Shown here: positions 43,332 to 50,941 of the stretch, piece by piece
Position numbering within the stretch: the stretch's first letter is position 1
Layout of the letters: each line of letters opens with the position of its first letter
Assembly: GCA_964470035.1 (NCBI GenBank)
Contig: CAYYBR010000002.1
Coordinates: 1-50,941, forward strand
Length of the DNA stretch: 50,941 nt
Source of the DNA: JAJRXG01 sp964470035
GTDB lineage: Bacteria; Bacteroidota; Bacteroidia; Chitinophagales; Saprospiraceae
Direction: 5' to 3'
The notes under the pieces: generated by a model
Told to the model about the DNA's origin: nothing
The model's database searches: none
What the model saw: the letters and a program-made list of their open reading frames with translations, nothing else
Position numbers and translations under genes: made by a program

Positions 43332-46300
43332 TTATTCTGCCGCGAGGCCGTAGGATTTTGAATCCGAATATAGGCTTACCATCCTAGAAGCCTCAGTTGT
43401 CTTAAAGTAGTCAAAGAGTATCTCTCCTTTTATGGCCCTATCCCCATCCGAGAAAAGAGGGAAGGGCAGATTTACATAAAGTGTATCATCTATTTCCTTT
43501 CTTACTTTACCACAAACAAAAGTATTTTCCCACCATCTCTCTACAGTGAATAGATCGTCGCGTAATTTTTCTAATAGCTGCTGTGCGATAGCTTTGAGTT
43601 TGGCTTTTTCTGTGTCTCCGATTTCCTTGTTTTTAGACAGATAGTCAAAAATTGTAAGCTCTTCTTCTGTAAGTTCCTCTCTGATTGCCCTCTTCTCTTC
43701 TATCGACAGCTCACCATATAGTAAGAGTAGATCATCGAAGATCTTTCTGATTTCTCTGTATTCTAGACCTAGATTATACTCATTTATAATTTCTTGATAG
43801 CGCTCGTAGAAATTAATGCGCAGAGGATTTTGGTCGAGCATTTTGTTGAGCTTCTTTTCGACTCGGTCTTTTAAGGACTGAACAGCTATATTTTTGGAGC
43901 CTTCGAGCTTTAAAAACTCTTCTTCTATTTTCTTAAAGTTGAGACCACTGAGATCTACTTTGCTTCCGAAGTCCTCCACCTTTTCTAGTGCTATATCAAA
44001 GGTGCTGATGGACTCATTGACAAGATCCTGGACTTGCTTTACCAGATGGGTGATATCAGCCTTTCTTACTTTTTGCGTGAACATCGAGTAAATCGCATTG
44101 ATAGCATCTCTCTTTGATGCATAGTCATAGACTGATTTATCTGGCATCAGTGCTTTGTACTTCTTGAATACTTCACGTGCTAGTATGCCAAATTTCTTTT
44201 TGGTTTCATCACTTTTAGACACTTTTTCACAAGCCTGCTTAAGTGCCTTGATCTGTGCAAAGTCTTCAGAATTGTAAACTTTAGAGAGTTGATATCCGCA
44301 CTCATTTTCTAAAAACAACTCTGTCGCTTTGATGACTTCTTCGAGGTCTGCTCTTAGCTCTTCAAGAGGCTTGACAGGGCGATCAGTACTGTCTTTGTCA
44401 TCCGGCCTTTCACTTGATGCACCATATATAGCAAGTGCTTCTAGTAATGACTTATAGGTTTCTATATAATCTACGATAAGTCCATTGTTCTTGCCTTTGT
44501 GGACACGGTTGGCTCTGGCTATAGCCTGCATCAGAGTATGTGATTTCAATGGTTTATCCAGATACAGCGTCGATAGACCAGGCACATCAAATCCTGTGAT
44601 CCACATAGCGCATACGATGGCTATCCTAAATGGATGCTCTTTATCTTTAAACTGTTGCTCTAAGTCACGCTCTTTCATCTTAAGACGATGTGCCTCTATG
44701 TCAAGGCCCCATTGTCTGAACTTATCTATTTCATTTTGTTCTTCACTGACGACTACTGCTATCTCAGTCTCTTTAGACCATCTCCAGTCTTTCATTCGTC
44801 GATCTTGTGCGGCTTCGTCGACGATGCTATTGATGATGGTTAGTTCATTTTCAAGATAGGTTTCCCAGGCTTCAACTATATAGTTGTGCATCCGTACCGC
44901 TGTGACTTTGTCTAGGGCAATGAACATCGCCTTGCCTTTATAGCCTCGAGTATTAAAATGCTCAACTACATCTCTAGCTATAGATCGCAGCCGTTTTTCT
45001 GCAGTTAGTATAGGATACTCTCGTTTGAATAAGCTTTTGAGTTTTTCTTCTTGATCATCATCTAAATCAAACTCTGCTATCTTATTCTTGATTTGCTCAT
45101 CTATTTTAGGATTTTCTAGTTTCAGCTTTTCGCCTCTATTTTCATAGTAGAGCGGGACAGTGGCACCATCTTCTATGGATCTTTTAAAATCGTACTTCGA
45201 TACATAGTCACCAAATATGCGCTTTGTGATTTCATCATCTTTAAAAAGCGGAGTGCCTGTGAATCCTATAAACGAAGCATTTGGTAGAGCATCGCGCATG
45301 GTCATCGCCAGACTGCCACCTTGGGTTCTATGTGCTTCATCAGATATGACTATGATATCACTCCTTTCGTTCTTATAATTCTGAAAGTTGAATTTGTGGA
45401 TCAGTGAGAAAATATATCTTCTATCGGTTGAAAGTAGTTCTTTCAGATGATGACCAGAAGTGGCTCTTGAAGACTTATCGTTTACGGCACCGACTCCTGA
45501 GAAAGTGCCATATATCTGTTTATCTAGCTCTGCTCTGTCAGTTACAATCAAGAAACTATAACCGCCACCGAGTACCCTAAGTATTTTCTGGCATAGAAAT
45601 ACCATCGAGTAGGACTTTCCACTTCCTTGGGTATGCCAAAAGACACCAAGCTGTCTAGATAGTACTGCGCTAATTTCTCCAGCTTCGTATTTGTTTTTTT
45701 GCTCGACCAGATGAGCTATAGCCTTATTTACTCCTAAGAACTGATGGTTTCTTGCTACAAGCTTTGATATAGATCCGTCTTGGTCACTAAAGAGGATGAA
45801 ATTTTCAAGTAAGTCTAGTAACCTTCCTTTCTCGCAGGTGCCTCTGATAGTAGTCTCAAGACTGGCTTCTCCTACTTCTTCTTCTTTGATCCTTTTCCAA
45901 TCATTGTAATGTTCAAACTTGGCTGTGATGCTTCCCACTTTACTTTCGAGACCATTACTTAAGATCACAAATGCATTACAATGAAAAAGATGAGGGATGG
46001 TGTCTTTATAATCTTTTAAGTTGTCTTCATAGGCGGCTCTTACTTGCTTGTTATGAGCCTTCAACTCGATAAAGACCAGTGGTAGACCATTGACAAATCC
46101 TACGATATCTGTTCTTCGCCTTCTTTTACTTTTTCCTTCGATCCATAGTTGTTGGACGGCGATGAAGTTGTTATTACTCGGATTGTCAAAGTCAAAGACT
46201 TTCACCCGCTTACTTCTATGGACCTTGCCTTTGTCATCTTTGTAGTCTACGGGTATGCCGTCTTTGAGCAGTCCATACTTGTCACGATTAATCTCTGCAA

Positions 46301-46559
46301 ATCCTTTAGTAACATCTCTATTGTTGATGATCTCATAGGCCTCTTCAAGTGCTTGTGGAGGTAGATTAGGATTGAGGAGTTTAGTAACAGCCAGAAATCT
46401 TCCCTTGAGCAAAACATCAGCTTCGGATAAACGTCCAAGAGTACCATCAGGGCCAAAGATCTCACCACCATACACATTAGCTGTTTCCCAGCCTAGCTCT
46501 TCTAGAAGCTTCATGGATGCCCCTTCGATCAGTTTGTCTTCGCTGTAGGCCTTGCTCAT
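43332..46559 (-). CDS. hsdR: Type I restriction-modification enzyme, R subunit
   Basis: 1075 residues, full length. The N-terminal nuclease domain has the PD-(D/E)xK-like PLVFIELKAHNK near residue 167. The DEAD-type motor has Walker A WHTQGSGKS near 310, the DEAH box VISDEAHRTQGG near 405, SFIGFTGTPLF, and helicase C motifs (AIVCAMWITGFDVPGLSTLY and QAIARANRVH). The C-terminal part is a helical complex-assembly domain. HsdR translocates DNA and cuts unmodified DNA as part of the HsdR2M2S complex. It is the last gene of the minus-strand island, 12 bp behind the Fic gene. hsdM is not in the window. Confidence 0.97.
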   Translation of the reverse strand: MSKAYSEDKLIEGASMKLLEELGWETANVYGGEIFGPDGTLGRLSEADVLLKGRFLAVTKLLNPNLPPQALEEAYEIINNRDVTKGFAEINRDKYGLLKDGIPVDYKDDKGKVHRSKRVKVFDFDNPSNNNFIAVQQLWIEGKSKRRRRTDIVGFVNGLPLVFIELKAHNKQVRAAYEDNLKDYKDTIPHLFHCNAFVILSNGLESKVGSITAKFEHYNDWKRIKEEEVGEASLETTIRGTCEKGRLLDLLENFILFSDQDGSISKLVARNHQFLGVNKAIAHLVEQKNKYEAGEISAVLSRQLGVFWHTQGSGKSYSMVFLCQKILRVLGGGYSFLIVTDRAELDKQIYGTFSGVGAVNDKSSRATSGHHLKELLSTDRRYIFSLIHKFNFQNYKNERSDIIVISDEAHRTQGGSLAMTMRDALPNASFIGFTGTPLFKDDEITKRIFGDYVSKYDFKRSIEDGATVPLYYENRGEKLKLENPKIDEQIKNKIAEFDLDDDQEEKLKSLFKREYPILTAEKRLRSIARDVVEHFNTRGYKGKAMFIALDKVTAVRMHNYIVEAWETYLENELTIINSIVDEAAQDRRMKDWRWSKETEIAVVVSEEQNEIDKFRQWGLDIEAHRLKMKERDLEQQFKDKEHPFRIAIVCAMWITGFDVPGLSTLYLDKPLKSHTLMQAIARANRVHKGKNNGLIVDYIETYKSLLEALAIYGASSERPDDKDSTDRPVKPLEELRADLEEVIKATELFLENECGYQLSKVYNSEDFAQIKALKQACEKVSKSDETKKKFGILAREVFKKYKALMPDKSVYDYASKRDAINAIYSMFTQKVRKADITHLVKQVQDLVNESISTFDIALEKVEDFGSKVDLSGLNFKKIEEEFLKLEGSKNIAVQSLKDRVEKKLNKMLDQNPLRINFYERYQEIINEYNLGLEYREIRKIFDDLLLLYGELSIEEKRAIREELTEEELTIFDYLSKNKEIGDTEKAKLKAIAQQLLEKLRDDLFTVERWWENTFVCGKVRKEIDDTLYVNLPFPLFSDGDRAIKGEILFDYFKTTEASRMVSLYSDSKSYGLAAE

Positions 46560-46571
46560 GATAGATGTCTA

Positions 46572-47177
46572 TTATAGATCGGACCATTGGGCGAAAGACA
46601 TGAGCGGACCCATCTCACCCTGATCAGCATGTTGTAGTGCTTTGATATATGTTTTACGGATTTCATCATCCGCTACTAATTTACTATTCCCCCAAGGGAA
46701 ATATGCTAAGCTGTATAATTTTTCCATCACAAGATCAGCCACCAGTCGTGAGTGTCTACCATTGCCGTTAGGATAACAATGGATGCTAACTAATCGGTGC
46801 TTACATCTTAGGGCAAGTTCGGCTGGTTCATAAGTTTGATGATGGTACCAATAAAGTACATCATCAAGAAGTTGCTTTAGTTCCGTGCCAATGCGATAGT
46901 ATGGTACGCCTATATTGGTCTCAAAAGTTCTATAAGTACCAGCCCAAGCCCATACATCACCGTACATCTTAGTGTGAAGCTGATTAAGAAATGATGCACT
47001 CAGCAATGTCTCAGCTTGTATTTTACTAGGAGCCAACCATCTCAACGCTTGGATAATATTTCTTTGTTCATATCTGTCTAATTCACTTCGAGTGGTGATC
47101 GTCTTAATCTTCAGACCAAGTTTGAGCTCTTCAGGCAGAGGTGTCTGACCTAGCCCATATTCGATTTTTAGTCCCAT
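46572..47177 (-). CDS. Mobile mystery protein B (Fic/DOC family)
   Basis: 201 residues. The Fic core with variant motif HCYPNGNGRHSRL (residues about 127-140, family HxFx(D/N)GNGR) indicates nucleotidyl transfer (typically AMPylation) to a target protein. GLGQTPLPEELKLGL near the N-terminus and KMYGDVWAWAGTYRTFETNI agree with TIGR02613-type 'mobile mystery protein B'. It overlaps the upstream HTH gene by 10 bp and precedes hsdR by 12 bp. In this family the B protein always accompanies an HTH A protein and the pair tends to lie on mobile DNA. A toxin-like or regulatory role is likely but unproven. Confidence 0.92.
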   Translation of the reverse strand: MGLKIEYGLGQTPLPEELKLGLKIKTITTRSELDRYEQRNIIQALRWLAPSKIQAETLLSASFLNQLHTKMYGDVWAWAGTYRTFETNIGVPYYRIGTELKQLLDDVLYWYHHQTYEPAELALRCKHRLVSIHCYPNGNGRHSRLVADLVMEKLYSLAYFPWGNSKLVADDEIRKTYIKALQHADQGEMGPLMSFAQWSDL

Positions 47178-47632
47178 AAGTATCGGGGCATTTCTCTCAT
47201 CAGATCCTCAGCCAGTGTATTAGTCTCTGCTTGTACCACATCAGCTTGAGAAGCTTGGTCTTCGAGGGCCATCGTCTGATGTGTTCGGCTTACGATTTCT
47301 TTTGCCTTTTTATAGGCTTGTCTTTCGAGGATATCTTCGAGTGTGCCTTCTCGAGGTAGTAAGACATAATGAAGCTGCATGTCGAGGGCAGCCGCAGCTT
47401 CTTCTAGGGATTTGACGGTGATACGTCCTTCCTTCTCGTTTCTTTCTATGGTCTGGACGCCTGGGGTAGATATACCCATCTTTTGTCCTAGCTGTCGTCT
47501 TGATATGCCTAGTGCAGATCGGATAGCTGATATCCAACCTACTTCTGGTCTGATTGCTCCAATTATGGCACTATTCTCTTTGAGAAGTGCGGATACCATC
47601 TTCAGTTGTAGCGGCCTTATTGCTTTTTTCAT
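47168..47632 (-). CDS. Mobile mystery protein A (HTH regulator)
   Basis: 154 residues. The helix-turn-helix is SRRQLGQKMGISTPGVQTIE near residues 44-63. The following segment (VKSLEEAAAALDMQLHYVLL) and the C-terminal TMALEDQASQ match TIGR02612 'mobile mystery protein A'. It should bind DNA near its own promoter and control the Fic partner. The start ATG at 47632 directly touches the first of three 14-bp near-palindromes (47633, 47665, 47697), a strong hint of autoregulation. It is the first gene of the A-B-hsdR transcript. Confidence 0.92.
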   Translation of the reverse strand: MKKAIRPLQLKMVSALLKENSAIIGAIRPEVGWISAIRSALGISRRQLGQKMGISTPGVQTIERNEKEGRITVKSLEEAAAALDMQLHYVLLPREGTLEDILERQAYKKAKEIVSRTHQTMALEDQASQADVVQAETNTLAEDLMREMPRYLWD

Positions 47633-47710
47633 ATGCTTTTAAGCATGAATTGTTATTCAAAACTATGCTTATAAACATTAAAAATCAATATTATTGATGT
47701 CTTTAAGCAT
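47633..47710. promoter_or_regulatory. Phased operator array, three ATGCTT-N2-AAGCAT-like sites at 32-bp steps
   Basis: Site 1 at 47633-47646 is ATGCTTTTAAGCAT, site 2 at 47665-47678 is ATGCTTATAAACAT, site 3 at 47697-47710 is ATGTCTTTAAGCAT. Starts are spaced by exactly 32 bp, about three helical turns, so bound proteins would sit on the same face of the DNA. Looser matches occur at 47738-47751 and 47775-47788. The array fills the region between the divergent HTH/Fic pair and the antitoxin-like remnant. I infer autoregulatory sites of the HTH protein. Confidence 0.75.
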
Positions 47711-47832
47711 GATTATTTGTTTTGACTATCGTAAATGATGCTTCTAGTAGGTAGCATTATGAGCCAATCTAACCATGCTTTATGAGCTATCTTTGCTCTA
47801 ACCTTTGCAACTAATAAGTAAGCAGCTAAATC

Positions 47833-48105
47833 ATGAAAAGCCCGATAACAGGAAAAATGATGACTCTAAAGAAAGAACAGGATACCCTAATCTTTCGTAA
47901 TGAGGAGTTTTCTTTTCTGAACCATTTCTACTCTTGTGAAGACTCTGGAGAGGGTTTTACTACAACCGAACTTGATGGGATCAATATTGCTCAAGTCTAT
48001 GGGTTGTATGATAAGAAGTACTCAAGTAAAGCAGACTTTATGCCAGCGCCCAAAGTCATATAAGTACGAATCATGGTATCTTCGAGCTAACAATACCCTT
48101 CTCGC
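47833..48105 (+). pseudogene. Frameshifted remnant of an MqsA/SocA-type antitoxin-like protein
   Basis: An intact 76-codon frame (47833-48063) reads MKSPITGKMMTLKKE, FLNHFYSCEDSGEGFTTTEL, then DGINIAQVYGLYDKKY and stops after PAPKVI. The SCEDSGEGFTTTELD-INI-QVY pattern is the N-terminal part of a Bacteroidota antitoxin family whose members continue as EIK-IRE-YGL-AN, an HTH and often a DUF4065/SocA domain. A +1 frame change at the stop recovers KYESWYLRAN, resembling that continuation. The rest is missing and a terminator-like hairpin follows. A toxin gene is not seen. The recognition rests on memory of the family pattern, not on a search. Confidence 0.55.
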
Positions 48106-48150
48106 TTCTCTCTGCTTGTCAGACGCTAGCGCATGTTTGAAGGGTTTTTT
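48095..48150 (+). terminator. Terminator-like hairpin behind the antitoxin remnant
   Basis: ACCCTTC (48095-48101) pairs with GAAGGGT (48139-48145), with a shorter inner TCAGAC/GTTTGA stem and a following T-run. The outer loop is long. From here to 48265 nothing gene-like is seen. Confidence 0.45.
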
Positions 48151-48265
48151 CTTTTTATAGCAATATTAATCTTGAGTTGTAGTGACCACCTGCACAAAGG
48201 AAAAAGCGTCTTTATGGTAACCCTAAAGTGACGATGTACCTATAGGTCAAAAGGAACGATTCTCG

Positions 48266-48445
48266 TCACACATTAAAAACTATCGACGAAAGTCGTTGTC
48301 TGGATTTAGCTGACTTGGACCGGTAGCGGCGATTGACTTCCAACATCTTCTGACTTATCCTTTTTTTGGCAGCATGCACAGAAGTGCTAGAAAGAGTTCT
48401 AAACTCTACTTTGACACCATTGATTTCTATTACTTTCTTTGCCAT
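48266..48445 (-). CDS. Small basic protein in the restriction island
   Basis: An unbroken 59-codon frame from ATG 48445 to TGA 48266. It starts MAKKVIEINGVKVEFRTLSS and is rich in Lys/Arg (NRRYRSKSAKSRQRLSS near the end). It lies 81 bp downstream of the ATP-binding protein gene on the same strand, filling an otherwise empty stretch. Codon use (AAG/AAA Lys, GTA, ATA, AGA) resembles neighbours. I recognise no family; a basic, possibly nucleic-acid-binding peptide is the most that can be said. It could be a chance ORF, or a short remnant like the nearby antitoxin fragment. Confidence 0.45.
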   Translation of the reverse strand: MAKKVIEINGVKVEFRTLSSTSVHAAKKRISQKMLEVNRRYRSKSAKSRQRLSSIVFNV

Positions 48446-48526
48446 GTTAGTTTAAACAAGATAGTTCTTTTCACCCACCTTAACCCTCCTCAAGGGAAGC
48501 ATGATTTCATAGCGCTGCTTTAGTTG

Positions 48527-50127
48527 TCAAGGCTTTAGTATTTCTATTAATCTGTTGCCTGAATCAGTGATTTGATATTGCTGATTTCGGTTTGTTTTAT
48601 TGTCTGGATCTTTCAATTTTATCCATCCCGCGGCTATGACAGGATCTAGATACTTTTTCTTGTTTTTTGTTTGGTTTGATAGACCGAGTCCAGAAAATAT
48701 TTCGCTCCTCTTTTTCCATTCAATTACTAGGTTGAGAAGTGTATAAACTCGGTCATGTATTTGATGAGAAAGAATGCTTTGAGCAGAACTTCCTTCTTGG
48801 TTACCTTCTTGGTTAGTATACATTATCAAATCCTCTAAGTCATTGAATTTCAGACTACTAGCTTGGTTACTTACTTGGTTAGTAATTCCCTGAACTCTAG
48901 CTGACAAAGTCACTAAAAAGTAAGTGGCATCATCTGTCTGAAAGGATGGTTCTGGCGACCCATTATCTGCCATGGCAGCATATATACCAGGTAATCCGGT
49001 CCCTCTTCCTTCTGTCAGACCTAGTTCTTTGAGAAAGTCTCCGATACGCCTATTTCGATATTCTCGTGCAACGACCCTTCTTTGATCGATCAGGACCTGT
49101 TGGTTAACTGGGGGAACAGGTCCGGGATAACTGAGTATAGTCATGTGATCTGGGAAGACTTGGATCTCAATGGGACTTCCGACTTCGTAGCTTTTGTGAT
49201 AGACAGCATTAGACAGTGCCTCTTCTATAGCTGCAAAGGGATAATTATGATATCGTACGGCCTCGACTTGTCCTTCTATCTTCACGACAGACTCTCTAAT
49301 CACATTGGTCCTTAGATAGGCAAGCGCATCTCTAAGCTGCTTGTGGATCGGACCTTCAAACACAACTTCTTGAAAGTTGCGACCGCTATCATCTTGATGC
49401 AGGACCAACTCTATCCTTGCTCTATCGAAGAACCGATGAGGCTCCTGAGTGAAGAAGAGTAGACCGACATTGACTGGTCTTATATCTTCATCAGGTCCTT
49501 TAGCGATCAGCATGGTCCTGCAAAGGTCCCTAAAGTTCATCTCTGCACTTTCGTCAAATAACTCACTTCCTATCTCCTGGAGATATTCTCTGATCAGCCC
49601 AAGGTCTAGATCATCTATCGTTGCTCTGTTGTTTACGCGATCATCAAAAGGGATACGAGCTGTTAGCTCTTGAAGTCTTCTTAGATTTTCTCCTTGAGCG
49701 ATGATGCTCCGAGAACCGACTCTTATATAAGGTCTTCTCTGAGCTTGCAGGCCTAGAGTTGTAGGTGCTTCATATATCCGATTATCTCCTGCAGGACACC
49801 ATAGCACAAGTATGTGTTGACCATCTAAAACGAATGGAGATGTAATCGGAAAGTAATTAGGCGTAATCCTATGTCCTAATTGAATGATCTCACCTTGGAT
49901 GCCATCAAGCTGATGTTGGAGAATACCGTGTGGAGGAAGAACGGCTTGACCATTATCTTCTTCTACTCCAATAATGATATATCCACCACCCCAGTTATGA
50001 AAGTCGTTAGCAAAGGCACACATCGAGTGGATGACATCTTCAGGATTCCAGCCTTGCTCAGCTCGATGCGCTCTCACTCCACAGTCCGCCCATGGATCAA
50101 CTCTGATATGTTAGTCGGTAAAGCCAT
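48527..50127 (-). pseudogene. AlbA_2 / ATP-binding protein with disrupted 5' end
   Basis: The intact frame (48527-50077) has GYIIIGVEEDNG (AlbA_2 fold), a HATPase-like part with EEALSNAVYHKSYE and GLTEGRGTGLPGIYAAM, and a C-terminal winged-helix-like tail. It lacks the expected beginning. Reading from ATG 50127 gives MALPTNISELIHGRTVE, which matches the usual start, then TGA at 50076-50074 where the family has Trp, then ERIE, after which a one-base shift is needed to reach QGWNPEDVIH. Translation might restart at the GTG 50077. Such proteins are common beside type I restriction genes; their role is unclear. The lesion could also be a sequencing error. Confidence 0.7.
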
Positions 50128-50179
50128 ATTTATAATTACATCATCAACTTAAAAACTTAAGTACATAAAAACACACAAC

Positions 50180-50941
50180 CTAGTCAACCCGTATAGTCCT
50201 ATTCATCAACCGAGGAAGCAGGATGTCTCGGGCTTCTTTGAGTGCCAAGTTTTGTTCAACAAGGTTTTTTACTTTTGATAGTAGCGGTTGGCAGATGTTC
50301 TGAAAAGAGGTACATGTGGCTTGTGGTGGCAAGGGGAAATCGAGATCTTTAAATGTCCTTTTAGAAATCTCTTTGAAAGTTGCACCTGAAGCTTTTGCAA
50401 TTATTTCATTCTTTCTATTCATTAGGTTGAAAAGAATATAGTATCTCAAATATTCTTCTTTTGGAATTATGTTGATGAATCCTTGATTGGTCGAACACTC
50501 ATGATCAATCAAGCCGAATAGTCCTATCGTAGCCCTACTAGACATTAGAATTGTTTTGGGGGGTAACAGTTTGGCAGAGCTGTTATTTAAGCCTTCGGTT
50601 GTGATTTTCTTTGCACTATCAGTCAAAATCAACGATGAACTTTTAGAAAGATCTGTAGGTGAGAACCACTTTAGATTTCCATTTTCCCAATAAGCTGGAT
50701 TCTTTGTGGAAGGTGTTCCGCCTCCTGAAATATCCATTATGTCTAATGTTTTTTTCATCTCCCACCCCTCAGGCAACCCACTCTCCTCATCGATCGGCAC
50801 CTCTTCATGTCCGGGATATCGGAAGTGAACAAACCACTCTTTATAGATGTGCTGTGCCGCTTCTTCTAAAAGCTGGATGCGCTTGAGGTTATTTTCTATC
50901 AAGTCGTCGTAGGCAGAGAGGATGGAGGCGATGCGTTTTTG
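50180..50941 (-). CDS. hsdS: Type I restriction-modification specificity subunit, C-terminal part
   Basis: The frame is open through the window end (bases 50941-50903 read QKRIASILSAYDDL), so the N-terminal half lies outside. The visible part starts in the central conserved coiled-coil (IENNLKRIQLLEEAAQHIYK), continues through EWFVHFRYPGHEEVPIDEES and GLPEGWEMKK into the second target recognition domain (DISGGGTPSTKNPAYWENGN), and ends with the second coiled coil (EQNLALKEARDILLPRLM). HsdS sets the DNA target of the HsdM methylase and HsdR nuclease. It precedes the ATP-binding gene on the same strand. hsdM probably lies beyond the window end. Confidence 0.95.
   Translation of the reverse strand, partial: QKRIASILSAYDDLIENNLKRIQLLEEAAQHIYKEWFVHFRYPGHEEVPIDEESGLPEGWEMKKTLDIMDISGGGTPSTKNPAYWENGNLKWFSPTDLSKSSSLILTDSAKKITTEGLNNSSAKLLPPKTILMSSRATIGLFGLIDHECSTNQGFINIIPKEEYLRYYILFNLMNRKNEIIAKASGATFKEISKRTFKDLDFPLPPQATCTSFQNICQPLLSKVKNLVEQNLALKEARDILLPRLMNRTIRVD

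Noticed and set aside
48064..48265. Possible tRNA or attachment site in the gap of the restriction island
   Set aside because: No cloverleaf with TTC-type T-loop and no direct repeat matching the island edge was seen.

Overview
The window looks like chromosomal DNA of a member of the Bacteroidota, most likely a marine or environmental lineage near Saprospiria or Cytophagia. The assignment is inferred from several gene types: Bacteroidota-type TonB, FISUMP-domain protein, DUF5117-like zinc metalloprotease, a sigma factor paired with a membrane-anchored barrel-like partner, a short CarB without the C-terminal MGS domain, TAnnTTTG-like promoter motifs and weak Shine-Dalgarno sites. Base composition is moderate (a little over 40 % GC by eye) and coding density is high. 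No rRNA, tRNA, CRISPR array or transposase gene was recognised.

Layout. 1-5.6 kb: the 3' part of a tonB gene, a conserved hypothetical protein, a FISUMP-domain protein and clpB. A duplicated remnant of the clpB 3' end lies behind the FISUMP gene. 5.9-15.5 kb: a large protease/propeller/barrel protein, a mevalonate-kinase-like GHMP kinase, carB, a D-2-hydroxyacid dehydrogenase, greA, a HIT protein and ruvC. 15.6-22.5 kb: an ECF sigma factor with an overlapping membrane partner, three redox or flavin proteins in a row, then proA and proB. 22.5-31.1 kb: a divergent lipid/acyl-CoA region. A minus-strand operon (tetR, methylmalonyl-CoA epimerase, TSUP permease, class-A beta-lactamase-like lipoprotein, MscS channel) faces a plus-strand fatty-acid beta-oxidation operon (thiolase, FadJ-type multifunctional enzyme) and an SDR. 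Two copies of TTGGC-N6-GCCAA lie in the shared regulatory region, which suggests one TetR protein controls both sides.

31.3-43.3 kb: a duplicated-repeat lipoprotein, a TMEM220-like membrane protein overlapping a secreted metalloprotease, a three-repeat lipoprotein, moaA divergent from moaD-moaE-ribokinase, an acyl-CoA dehydrogenase, an SDR, an ATP-dependent DNA ligase and an MDR oxidoreductase.

43.3-50.9 kb: an accessory defence island on the minus strand. It holds a type I restriction-modification locus (hsdR at 43.3 kb, the 3' part of hsdS at the window end; hsdM is not in the window). Between hsdR and hsdS sit a 'mobile mystery' pair (HTH protein A and Fic protein B), a frameshifted remnant of an MqsA/SocA-like antitoxin gene, an unlisted 59-codon basic ORF, and an AlbA_2/ATP-binding protein whose 5' end carries a stop codon and an apparent frameshift. 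Upstream of the HTH/Fic pair are three 14-bp near-palindromes, ATGCTT-N2-AAGCAT-like, at exact 32-bp spacing. That phased operator array is the most system-like unexplained signal in the window. The second is the regenerated clpB tail around the FISUMP gene.
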